Source: JBBPYR01 sp038199755 (GTDB taxonomy: Bacteria > Chloroflexota > Ktedonobacteria > Ktedonobacterales > Ktedonobacteraceae). From it: a stretch of DNA of 6,172 bases. The stretch is taken from assembly GCA_038199755.1 (NCBI GenBank), contig JBBPYR010000250.1, forward strand, positions 1-6,172, in the 5' to 3' direction. Every line of letters starts with the position of its first letter. The first letter of the stretch is position 1. Under the pieces are notes generated by a model. That model made no database searches and was not told the DNA's origin. It saw only the letters and a list, made by a program, of their open reading frames with translations. A program made the position numbers and the translations under genes. Below, piece by piece: positions 1-4,785 of the stretch.

Positions 1-84
1 CCAATATTCACTGCCATCTTCGCTTTTTCTGCGAATCGCTTCAAAAAGTGACATGTGAGAAGTGTTTGATAGCTGATTGTCCAT
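1..84 (-). CDS. DinD/BRO-type protein, N-terminal fragment (cut by window edge)
   Basis: Reading the minus strand from the ATG at 82-84 gives an open frame of 28 residues that runs off the window at base 1. It contains FEAIRRKSEDGSEYW at residues 14-28. This phenylalanine-Glu-x-Ile-Arg ... Asp-Gly-x-Glu-Tyr-Trp pattern resembles the start of DinD (DNA-damage-inducible protein D) and related BRO-N proteins, where it leads into a W-S-A-R-x-L segment that would lie just outside the window. A good Shine-Dalgarno (AAAGGA, with AGGA at 94-97) stands 9 nt before the ATG; a second in-frame Met at residue 11 is a weaker alternative. E. coli dinD is SOS-regulated and affects RecA activity, but nothing here shows a LexA box. 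Only 28 residues are visible, so the family call is a recognition of a short motif, not a proven assignment. Confidence 0.6.
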   Translation of the reverse strand, partial: MDNQLSNTSHMSLFEAIRRKSEDGSEYW

Positions 85-131
85 CTTACTTTGTCCTTTT
101 CTTGAATGGCAAAAAAGCATGTCTTATTGTT

Positions 132-162
132 ATTATACAATTTGTCAACTAGGTTTGCTCAA
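132..162 (-). promoter_or_regulatory. Candidate promoter for the DinD-like gene
   Basis: On the minus strand a perfect TATAAT lies at 132-137, about 48 nt before the ATG of the DinD-like gene. The best -35 at a tolerable distance is TTGAGC (157-162, 19-nt spacer). A perfect TTGACA (143-148) also lies here, but it is only 5 nt from the TATAAT; paired with a weak TAAGAC at 121-126 it would give a second, overlapping promoter. The region is AT-rich compared with the neighbouring genes. The role is inferred from consensus matches and location. Confidence 0.4.
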
Positions 163-198
163 ACTAAAAGGCTTAACATGTTGTAGCCCTGTGTGAGC

Positions 199-255
199 GG
201 CAGTTCCCCCAGATCATGTTATCCACATGGACAACATGATCTGAGGGGAACTGCC
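199..255 (-). repeat. Long hairpin (GATCAT-family unit H1 with extended stem) behind the 259-765 gene
   Basis: The arms 199-225 and 228-255 pair almost completely: GGCAGTTCCCCC plus AGATCATGTT on the left against AACATGATCTG plus AGGGGAACTGCC on the right. There is one bulged base (A244) and one mismatch (A221 with C232). Read as minus-strand RNA, the mismatch becomes a G-U wobble, which fits a structure formed in the transcript of the upstream minus-strand gene, whose stop codon (259-261) is only 3 nt away. The core 212-241 is a 30-nt unit with GATCAT/ATGATC ends, shared with 1040-1069 and 1116-1145. There is no T-tract on either side, so it is not a classical intrinsic terminator; a 3'-end stabilising or terminating role is inferred. 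Confidence 0.8.
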
Positions 256-258
256 TCA

Positions 259-765
259 TTACCAAATCCGCCTGAGTCGTTGTGCGCACTCCCAGCAGTA
301 GCCGCCGCCAGTTATATTGATCAGGCGATGGCAGTTATAGCAGCGATTCTCCATCACATCAAAATACCCCTGCTGACTACGAGCAAAGGTCGCATTGGAA
401 TAATTTGTTGCCTCTATGATCGTGTTTGTGGCATATGTGTTGGCATCTCGCCCGATACGCCATGTCTCCCACTGAGTCTGTATCACGCTCTGGACCATCT
501 CTGCATAGGTTGTGCGAGCCGTTTGCACATCTGCCAGTTCTGCGTTCAAGCGTTGTTGCGCTTGTGGATGACCCTGGCTATTCAGAAGTGCTGCCTGTGG
601 AGCGAAAGCGCGTAACTCTGCGATGAGCTGATCCAAGCCATTGAGCCACTGTTGCGTGGGATTCAAGGGACAGGCTTGCGTATACGCGGTAATTTGTTGG
701 CACTTTGCTTCAATTGCGTTTAGTATATTTGGCTCAGGACGAGCAAAAGATGAAGGCTGAAACAT
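259..765 (-). CDS. Protein of unknown function with C-terminal zinc-ribbon motif
   Basis: A 168-residue protein that I do not recognise. Residues 1 to about 135 are rich in Gln, Ala, Thr and Asn and look mainly helical, with no signal peptide or membrane segment. The C-terminus carries two CxxC pairs, CYNC at 142-145 and CWEC at 157-160, separated by 11 residues that include a GGGY turn. This is the layout of a small zinc ribbon. The protein ends in RRIW. The ATG at 763-765 is chosen because AAAGGGA sits 8 nt upstream. An earlier ATG at 790-792 and another at the far end of the open frame (915) have no ribosome site, and the extra residues look non-coding. The gene is separated from etfB by about 400 nt of hairpin-rich DNA and is followed directly by the hairpin at 199-255, so it is probably monocistronic. 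The zinc ribbon could bind nucleic acid or a protein partner; no function is claimed. Confidence 0.75.
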   Translation of the reverse strand: MFQPSSFARPEPNILNAIEAKCQQITAYTQACPLNPTQQWLNGLDQLIAELRAFAPQAALLNSQGHPQAQQRLNAELADVQTARTTYAEMVQSVIQTQWETWRIGRDANTYATNTIIEATNYSNATFARSQQGYFDVMENRCYNCHRLINITGGGYCWECAQRLRRIW

Positions 766-990
766 GGCAATAGTCCCTTTCTTTGCAAACATGATTGATA
801 GATGACTGGTTCTGATTTTTATATGATATGCGCTTATTAAGCACCGCTTTTGATAACATTCATTACCCAAAGGATACCCGAAAGGAAGCGCATCGGCATG
901 CGCAAAATTACCCATTTTCAGCTACATGTTCTGCACAAGGGAAGATGATGTCAGTCATTTCTAATATTGGCACACCCATCAGCCATTTGG

Positions 991-1018
991 ACCATTTCAC
1001 TCACTTGGGTGAAATGGT
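991..1018. repeat. Hairpin with arms ACCATTTCAC / GTGAAATGGT
   Basis: Perfect 10-nt arms at 991-1000 and 1009-1018. The stem can be lengthened inward by T1001-G1008 (wobble as plus-strand RNA) and C1002-G1007, leaving a four-base loop. It lies 21 nt from the next hairpin at 1040. It lacks the GATCAT ends of its two neighbours but has nearly the same length. No T-tract follows on either strand. Confidence 0.7.
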
Positions 1019-1039
1019 TGGTGTTAATTTATCTGCTGT

Positions 1040-1069
1040 GATCATATTGCGGATGTGCGCAATATGATC
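1040..1069. repeat. GATCAT-family 30-nt palindrome, unit H2
   Basis: Perfect 12-nt arms GATCATATTGCG (1040-1051) and CGCAATATGATC (1058-1069) around the loop GATGTG. Length and terminal hexamers match units H1 (212-241) and H3 (1116-1145), while the inner arm differs and still pairs. The right flank, ATGATCTGAG, is also shared with H1. No T-tract adjoins it. Confidence 0.85.
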
Positions 1070-1115
1070 TGAGATGGCTTGGCCAATGTTCTCACAAGCT
1101 TCTTTTAGACATTGA

Positions 1116-1145
1116 GATCATGTCGCTCACACGAGCGACATGATC
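1116..1145. repeat. GATCAT-family 30-nt palindrome, unit H3, behind etfB
   Basis: Perfect 13-nt arms GATCATGTCGCTC (1116-1128) and GAGCGACATGATC (1133-1145) with the loop ACAC. It begins 18 nt past the etfB stop codon (1164-1166, minus strand), so it probably forms the 3' end of the fix transcript or stabilises it. There is no U-tract on the minus strand, so simple intrinsic termination is not shown. Confidence 0.85.
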
Positions 1146-1163
1146 GATAGCCGTAATATTGAC

Positions 1164-2039
1164 TTACACAAAGCCCCGTGCTTTCAGGAAATCTACCAGG
1201 GTTTGGGCTAGTTCTTCGGGTGAGCCTTCGACGAGGCGGGTTTTGCGTCCCGTGGCTCCGCCGGAGACGATTTCGCCGATGCGTTGATAAGCACTGTGCT
1301 TGCTATCGGGGGCGGCAAGGCGTTTAGGGCGTGGTCGGGGCGTGTGCATTTCGAGGAGGGTGGTTTCGTCGGCTTCGTTATCCCAAGAGGTATTCATGAA
1401 TGGTGCGGGATCAAGGACAGGGATGTGCGCTTTGAGGGCGGCAAGGTGCGCGGGCAGCGAGGGGTAGCGCGGCTCGTTCATGTCGCCTGTGACGGTGATG
1501 AGGAGCGGCAGGTCAGCCTCAAGGATTTCGCGGTAGCCGCGTTCAAGTTTGCGTGTGAGCCGCATGATAAGTTGCTCATGGTCTTGTATGACGCTGAGTT
1601 GGGCAACACCTGTTACCTGCGGTAACCCGAGTTGTTCTGCGAGGGCAGGTCCCACGATACCAGAGGACCAGTCGCTGGTGCTCTCTCCACAGAGTATGAG
1701 GTCTGGCGCAACTTCTTCTCGTCGTATGATTGCGGCCAAGGCTGTGGCGACGCTAAAGGCACCCCAGTTGTTGGCCTCGCCATTCCAGAGGCGCAATGCT
1801 TTGTTCGCGCCGAGGGCGAGGGCGGCACGTAATGCTCCTTCGGCATCAGTTGGGCCAACCGTCAGCACGGTGACGTTACCGCCGTGTTGCTCTCTCAAGC
1901 GCACCGCCGCTTCAACCGCGCAGGCATCGGCCTGATTGAGCACCTGCACGAAGCGTTCGGCGTCGATCTGACCGCTGATGGGGTCAACATAGACCGAGGC
2001 ACTATCAGGTGTTTGTTTGATGCAGACAGAGATATGCAT
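1164..2039 (-). CDS. etfB: Electron transfer flavoprotein beta subunit (EtfB/FixA)
   Basis: A 291-residue EtfB/FixA protein; the family usually runs 250-290. Family knowledge: EtfB pairs with EtfA, binds FAD or AMP and, in FixABCX-type complexes, is the NADH-oxidising bifurcating half. Visible landmarks are the N-terminal VCIKQTPD (5-12), NQADACAVEAAVRL (35-48), GESTSDWSSGIVGPALAEQL (118-137) leading into GLPQVT, RKLERG (163-168) followed by the NEPRYPSLP turn (188-196), and the C-terminal VEGSPEELAQTLVDFL (270-285) that contacts the partner subunit in known ETFs. The start ATG at 2037-2039 has AAGGA 9 nt upstream and matches the normal N-terminus. It is the last gene of the fixC-fixX-etfB cluster, 53 nt behind fixX. 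The expected etfA/fixB gene does not follow. A hairpin (1116-1145) lies 18 nt past the stop. Confidence 0.95.
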   Translation of the reverse strand: MHISVCIKQTPDSASVYVDPISGQIDAERFVQVLNQADACAVEAAVRLREQHGGNVTVLTVGPTDAEGALRAALALGANKALRLWNGEANNWGAFSVATALAAIIRREEVAPDLILCGESTSDWSSGIVGPALAEQLGLPQVTGVAQLSVIQDHEQLIMRLTRKLERGYREILEADLPLLITVTGDMNEPRYPSLPAHLAALKAHIPVLDPAPFMNTSWDNEADETTLLEMHTPRPRPKRLAAPDSKHSAYQRIGEIVSGGATGRKTRLVEGSPEELAQTLVDFLKARGFV

Positions 2040-2055
2040 GCAATGTATCCTTATA

Positions 2056-2098
2056 GGGCGTCATGAATGATAGAGTGTCATGAATGTCGCCCCTACGA
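2056..2098 (-). repeat. Intergenic repeat copy C with internal direct repeats (fixX-etfB gap)
   Basis: On the minus strand this starts TCGTAGGGGCGACATTC (2082-2098) and contains the stop codon TAG of fixX (2093-2095). It matches copies at 2430-2456 and 3961-3984 at the TMGTAGGR end. Plus-strand GTCATGAATG occurs twice, at 2060-2069 and 2077-2086, 17 nt apart. The ends GGGCG (2056-2060) and CGCCC (2088-2092) can pair, giving a weak hairpin that closes most of the fixX-etfB gap. Confidence 0.5.
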
Positions 2099-2365
2099 GG
2101 CGCGGAAGGTGACGCCCCAACCGCCGCGTGGATATTCCCATTCAATGGCTTTGCGTTCGCAGGCGACATAGCAGGTGCCACATTCGAGGCAGTGTTCGTA
2201 TGAGAAATGCATCTCATCGCCCAGCAGCTCGAATAGGCCCGCGGGACAGACGTAGACGCAGGCGCGGGTGTCACAATCCTGGCAAGTCTCGCGGTTCAGG
2301 CGGATGTGTGGCGTCTTATCAACCTTGAAACGTACCAGGTCCAGGCGTTCTTCGATTGGTTGCAT
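2093..2365 (-). CDS. fixX: FixX-type ferredoxin with two 4Fe-4S motifs
   Basis: A 90-residue ferredoxin-like protein; FixX proteins are about 90-100 residues. It shows two cysteine sets: C28-x2-C31-x4-C36-x3-C40-P, and C59-x2-C62-x2-C65-x3-C69. Typical FixX signatures are CPAGLF (40-45), CLECGTC (59-65) and the C-terminal WEYPRGGWGV (76-85). Both clusters should form; E. coli FixX, by contrast, has lost the first set. In FixABCX it carries electrons between EtfAB and the FixC flavin. The ATG at 2363-2365 is preferred because TTGGAG lies 5 nt upstream; a GTG two codons earlier (2369-2371) overlaps that ribosome site and has none of its own. It lies 88 nt behind fixC. The AT-rich TATATATAAG stretch at about 2388-2400 in that gap could be a weak internal promoter. 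Confidence 0.93.
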   Translation of the reverse strand: MQPIEERLDLVRFKVDKTPHIRLNRETCQDCDTRACVYVCPAGLFELLGDEMHFSYEHCLECGTCYVACERKAIEWEYPRGGWGVTFRAS

Positions 2366-2429
2366 AATCACTCCAAATAGGGATATCTCTTATATATATT
2401 CGTGAAATAGAGATTGTTATGTGTGTATT

Positions 2430-2456
2430 GGATGCCTACGAGGGGCATTCCTACTA
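2430..2456 (-). repeat. Intergenic repeat copy B overlapping the fixC stop codon
   Basis: On the minus strand it reads TAGTAGGAATGCC, then CCTCGTAGGCATCC. The first TAG is the stop codon of fixC (2454-2456). The arms GGATGCC (2430-2436) and GGCATTCC (2444-2451, one bulged base) can form a hairpin with a 7-nt loop. The 5' end resembles copies A (3961-3984) and C (2056-2098). A short dispersed element is inferred. Confidence 0.5.
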
Positions 2457-3764
2457 GAAAAATAGTGCTCGTCCGGCTTGCCAGCCGTCATGGAGCAGGG
2501 TGAGTAGTGGGACTTTGCCGCGTATGGTATCCAGAATGACGCGACCGAGCTTACGTCGTGGCTGGCCATTAGAACGAAAAATATTCTCCGCCGTTTTGCA
2601 GAACAGGTCGGGATAGAGGTTTTGTAAGCGTTCGTTGTTGACGAAGGCGGGTGTATGGCGATAGTTTTTCAGGTCTTGCAGGACAAAGCTGGCTTCCAGT
2701 TTGCGACGATAGCGGCCCATGCTTTCGGCAGAGAAATCTTTATCAGTGTGTGCTTCCTGGGCGGTGGCAGCTGCGGCCAGGCCAGAGGCGATGGCGAAGT
2801 TCATGCCTTCCAAGAAGAGGCCCGCCGCGAAGACGAAGCCAGCCGCATCGCCAACGACTAGTAGGCCGGGTCGCGAGAGGCGTGGCAGCATGGCCCAGCC
2901 CCCTTCGGGTATCATGTGGGCTGAGTATTCAAGGGTGGTTGCACCGCGAACTAAGGGCGCAACCGCCGGGTGCTGCTTGAACTGGTCGAGCAGGTCATAG
3001 GCCCGTTGCTTATGTTGGGCGAGCGAGGCGATCTGGGTCACGACGCCGATGGAGAGCGTGTCGCGATTGGTATAGAGGAAGCCGCCGCCTTTGACATCAC
3101 CGGAGGCATAGCCGACATATTCGTTTGTCATGCCCTCGTCGCCATTTAAGTTGAAGCGTTCCTCAATGGTGTGGGCATCGAGGCGCAACACCTCTTTCAC
3201 CCCCAGGGTCATCTCGTCGGCATGAAACTCTTTTTGTAGGCCAGCCTTCTTCGCCAGAAAGGAGTTGGCTCCATCGGCGGCAATCACGATGGGCGCGTAC
3301 AGGTCGCCATCCTCGCGCCGACAGCGCACGCCGATGATTTGCTCGCCATCATAGATGAGATCATCGACGACGGTCGCGGTGATGAGCAGTGTACCGGCCT
3401 CTTGCGCCTTGGTTGCGAGCCAGCGATCAAACTTAGGGCGTAAAATGGTGAAGCCATTGTAGGGTGGATGCGCGAAATTATTGGTGCGAAAGTCGATGGC
3501 AACCGCGGCTTCGTTGCCAAGAAAGGTCACGACACGGCGCGTTAAATAGCGTTCGACGGGTGCCTCTTCCCACCAATTGGGCAGCAAGTCGGCGAGCAGG
3601 TTGGGGGCGTAGAGTGCGGCACCAGAGACATTCTTTGCTCCGGGGTAGTCGCCACGCTCGATCAAGGCTACCTGCAATCCGGCGCGTGCCATTGCCAGTG
3701 CCGCGCTGCTTCCCGCCGGACCGGCACCGACAACAATTGCATCAAATTGTTGTGTATTCTCCAC
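2454..3764 (-). CDS. fixC: FixC-type FAD-dependent ETF-quinone oxidoreductase
   Basis: A 436-residue flavoprotein of the FixC/ETF-QO family; FixC proteins are about 430 residues. FixC takes electrons from EtfAB and passes them to quinone at the membrane. With the chosen start the landmarks are the FAD dinucleotide fold VVGAGPAGSSAAL (11-23) ending in IERG (35-38), the FixC segment PGAKNVSGAALY (41-52), AADGANS (162-168), and the second FAD motif LLVVGDAAGFV (301-311) followed by EGMNFAIASG (319-328). The C-terminal iron-sulfur part of mitochondrial ETF-QO is absent; FixX supplies it as a separate protein. The frame is open back to 3851, but GTG at 3762-3764 is preferred: AGGG stands 8 nt upstream and the protein then starts 6 codons before the FAD fold, as usual. 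An ATG at 3819-3821 is an alternative with an odd 19-residue leader. First gene of the fixC-fixX-etfB transcript. Confidence 0.95.
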   Translation of the reverse strand: MENTQQFDAIVVGAGPAGSSAALAMARAGLQVALIERGDYPGAKNVSGAALYAPNLLADLLPNWWEEAPVERYLTRRVVTFLGNEAAVAIDFRTNNFAHPPYNGFTILRPKFDRWLATKAQEAGTLLITATVVDDLIYDGEQIIGVRCRREDGDLYAPIVIAADGANSFLAKKAGLQKEFHADEMTLGVKEVLRLDAHTIEERFNLNGDEGMTNEYVGYASGDVKGGGFLYTNRDTLSIGVVTQIASLAQHKQRAYDLLDQFKQHPAVAPLVRGATTLEYSAHMIPEGGWAMLPRLSRPGLLVVGDAAGFVFAAGLFLEGMNFAIASGLAAAATAQEAHTDKDFSAESMGRYRRKLEASFVLQDLKNYRHTPAFVNNERLQNLYPDLFCKTAENIFRSNGQPRRKLGRVILDTIRGKVPLLTLLHDGWQAGRALFF

Positions 3765-3807
3765 TAGCAAAGCCCTGTCTCTATGAAATAAGGGTGTGGT
3801 CAAGACG

Positions 3808-3859
3808 CATGCATACGCCATGTACAGAGTACACCTATTGTGTGTATGCATGTATCATA
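3808..3859 (-). promoter_or_regulatory. Nested inverted repeats and candidate fixC promoter
   Basis: The outer arms CATGCATAC (3808-3816) and GTATGCATG (3844-3852) are perfect inverted repeats; between them lies a second one, TGTAC-AGA-GTACA (3821-3833). Directly upstream in the minus sense is a -10-like TATGAT (3854-3859), with only a weak -35 candidate (TTGCTA, 19-nt spacer). If that is the -10, the repeats cover the start of transcription and the 5' leader of fixC, a normal place for an operator or leader structure. The binding factor is unknown; the promoter is inferred. Confidence 0.35.
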
Positions 3860-3960
3860 GCATATTTAGACATGGTGATAGCAATGGTAAAGGGGTTGCG
3901 TGGCTTACGCCTTTACAACATCTTTTCAGTTCCACCACTTGAGGAGGTGTGGGTCGTGTG

Positions 3961-3984
3961 TCTCATGAGAGGACATCCCTACTA
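3961..3984 (-). repeat. Intergenic repeat copy A (orphan)
   Basis: On the minus strand it reads TAGTAGGGATGTCC, then TCTCATGAGA (itself a perfect palindrome at 3961-3970). The first 7 bases are identical to copy B at the fixC stop codon and similar to copy C at the fixX stop codon. Unlike those, it does not end a visible gene. Confidence 0.45.
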
Positions 3985-4051
3985 AATAGTTGGTGTTTGT
4001 CGTTTGGCCCATAAGAACATTGTGACCAATTAAAGCAAGGTAATTGTAGCA

Positions 4052-4057
4052 TATAAT
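4052..4057 (+). promoter_or_regulatory. Candidate -10 element for the methyltransferase gene
   Basis: A perfect TATAAT lies 56 nt before the methyltransferase ATG. At 17 nt upstream there is only a poor -35 (ATTAAA, 4029-4034). Assignment rests on the -10 match and on the location. Confidence 0.35.
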
Positions 4058-4113
4058 GTGCAAAAGACGTTTCGTTACCTCTTTTCAGGCTATATTATAA
4101 AGGACATCAGACC

Positions 4114-4701
4114 ATGAACGATACACACATCCGTAACCTTCTGCAAGACTTGCACGAGGCGGGAGAGCGCAACGACGAGGAAACGCAGGAGCGTAGTCAG
4201 AAAATGCTCAATTTGGAGCCGGATACCGCGCATTTCTTATATTTGCTGCTCAGGAGTAGTCAGCGTAAGCATATTCTTGAAATCGGCACATCGAACGGCT
4301 ATAGCACGATCTGGCTGGCCTGGGCTGCGGCACAGAATGGTGGCCATGTGGTGAGCATTGATCGCTATGAGCAGAAGCATGTCTTAGCGGATAGCAACTT
4401 GCGCAAGGCGGAGTTGCGGGATGTGGTGAATCTTATTGTGGGTGATGCCAGTGCTATTGTAACCAAACTGCCAGGGCCGTTTGATTGTGTGTTCTTCGAT
4501 GCCGATAGGATAAGCGCGCCGCAACAGCTATCGTTGCTTGTCCCCAAATTAACGCCGGGGGCATTGGTGCTGGCCGATAATGTGATCTCACATCCGCAGG
4601 AAATTGCGGGCTATCTCGCCGCGATACACGCCATGCCACAGTTTGACCATATGGTCGTGCCGATTGGTAAGGGCTTGAGCATGGCTTTTTATAAAGGATA
4701 A
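4114..4701 (+). CDS. Class I SAM-dependent O-methyltransferase (COMT-like, family 3)
   Basis: A 195-residue Rossmann-fold methyltransferase resembling the COG4122/O-methyltransferase family 3 group (usually about 200-220 residues). A helical N-terminal part (1-45) precedes motif I, ILEIGTSNGYSTIWLA (54-69), which binds S-adenosylmethionine. Asp83 in VVSID (79-83) is placed to bind the ribose, and Asp111 in VGDA (109-112) lies near the adenine. FFDAD (127-131) and LADN (153-156) carry the Asp and Asp-Asn ligands that hold Mg2+ in catechol O-methyltransferase-type enzymes, so a metal-dependent transfer to a hydroxyl group is likely; the substrate cannot be read from sequence. The Lys and Tyr that usually follow DAD are replaced (DADRISAP). 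The ATG has AAAGGA 9 nt upstream. The gene is divergent from fixC and convergent with the APH-like gene, so it is probably transcribed alone. Confidence 0.85.
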   Translation: MNDTHIRNLLQDLHEAGERNDEETQERSQKMLNLEPDTAHFLYLLLRSSQRKHILEIGTSNGYSTIWLAWAAAQNGGHVVSIDRYEQKHVLADSNLRKAELRDVVNLIVGDASAIVTKLPGPFDCVFFDADRISAPQQLSLLVPKLTPGALVLADNVISHPQEIAGYLAAIHAMPQFDHMVVPIGKGLSMAFYKG

Positions 4702-4716
4702 AAGATACTGGATAGT

Positions 4717-4755
4717 GGGAGCAGCCTGTTGATTGTTCTTCATAAGGCTGCTCCC
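4717..4755. terminator. Shared hairpin terminator between convergent genes
   Basis: Perfect 11-nt arms GGGAGCAGCCT (4717-4727) and AGGCTGCTCCC (4745-4755) with a 17-nt loop. It lies 15 nt past the methyltransferase stop codon and 30 nt past the stop codon of the convergent APH-like gene, so it can serve both. There is no clean T-tract on either side (TCTCCATTTCC on plus), so efficiency is uncertain. Confidence 0.65.
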
Positions 4756-4785
4756 TCTCCATTTCCAACTATGGTAGTCCAGCAA

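Larger units (their letters stand above)
766..1163. other. Intergenic region with a hairpin cluster, no gene seen
   Basis: Between the zinc-ribbon gene and etfB there is no convincing coding frame; a 79-codon plus-strand frame at 828-1067 has no ribosome site and runs through two of the hairpins. The region holds three strong hairpins in 155 nt (991-1018, 1040-1069, 1116-1145). A weak minus-strand -10-like TATAAA (818-823) could serve the zinc-ribbon gene, but I see no matching -35. The sequence is more AT-rich than the etfB gene beside it. Confidence 0.6.
3765..4113. other. Divergent intergenic region between fixC and the methyltransferase
   Basis: About 350 nt without a convincing gene; the plus-strand frame crossing it is a shadow of fixC that runs on by chance. 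It holds nested inverted repeats and a candidate fixC promoter near 3808-3859, an orphan copy of the TMGTAGGR repeat at 3961-3984, and a candidate promoter for the methyltransferase near 4052. Nothing recognisable is seen in 3860-3960. Confidence 0.6.

Noticed and set aside
193..615. Plus-strand open frame of 140 codons
   Set aside because: It is antisense to the zinc-ribbon gene, starts inside the hairpin and has no ribosome site.
766..915. Longer N-terminus for the zinc-ribbon gene
   Set aside because: Starts at 915 and 792 lack a ribosome site; the ATG at 765 has AAAGGGA at good spacing and the extra residues look non-coding.
828..1067. Plus-strand open frame of 79 codons in the gap before etfB
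   Set aside because: No ribosome site, no recognisable motif, and it passes through two palindromes.
991..1145. CRISPR array
   Set aside because: The units are self-complementary with variable cores and unequal gaps; there are no identical repeats with spacers.
199..1145. Insertion sequence bounded by the GATCAT hairpins
   Set aside because: The DNA between them encodes no transposase and no target-site duplication is visible.
3742..3764. Shared VENTQ near the start of FixC and of the APH-like protein
   Set aside because: Only five residues and about 11 identical bases; the surroundings are unrelated, so taken as chance.
3765..3851. Extended fixC N-terminus to the ATG at 3849-3851
   Set aside because: The leader overlaps the candidate promoter and inverted repeats; FixC proteins begin just before the FAD fold, fitting the GTG at 3764.
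3464..3985. Plus-strand open frame of 173 codons across the fixC start
   Set aside because: It is antisense to fixC over most of its length, has an Arg/Pro-rich shadow composition and no ribosome site.
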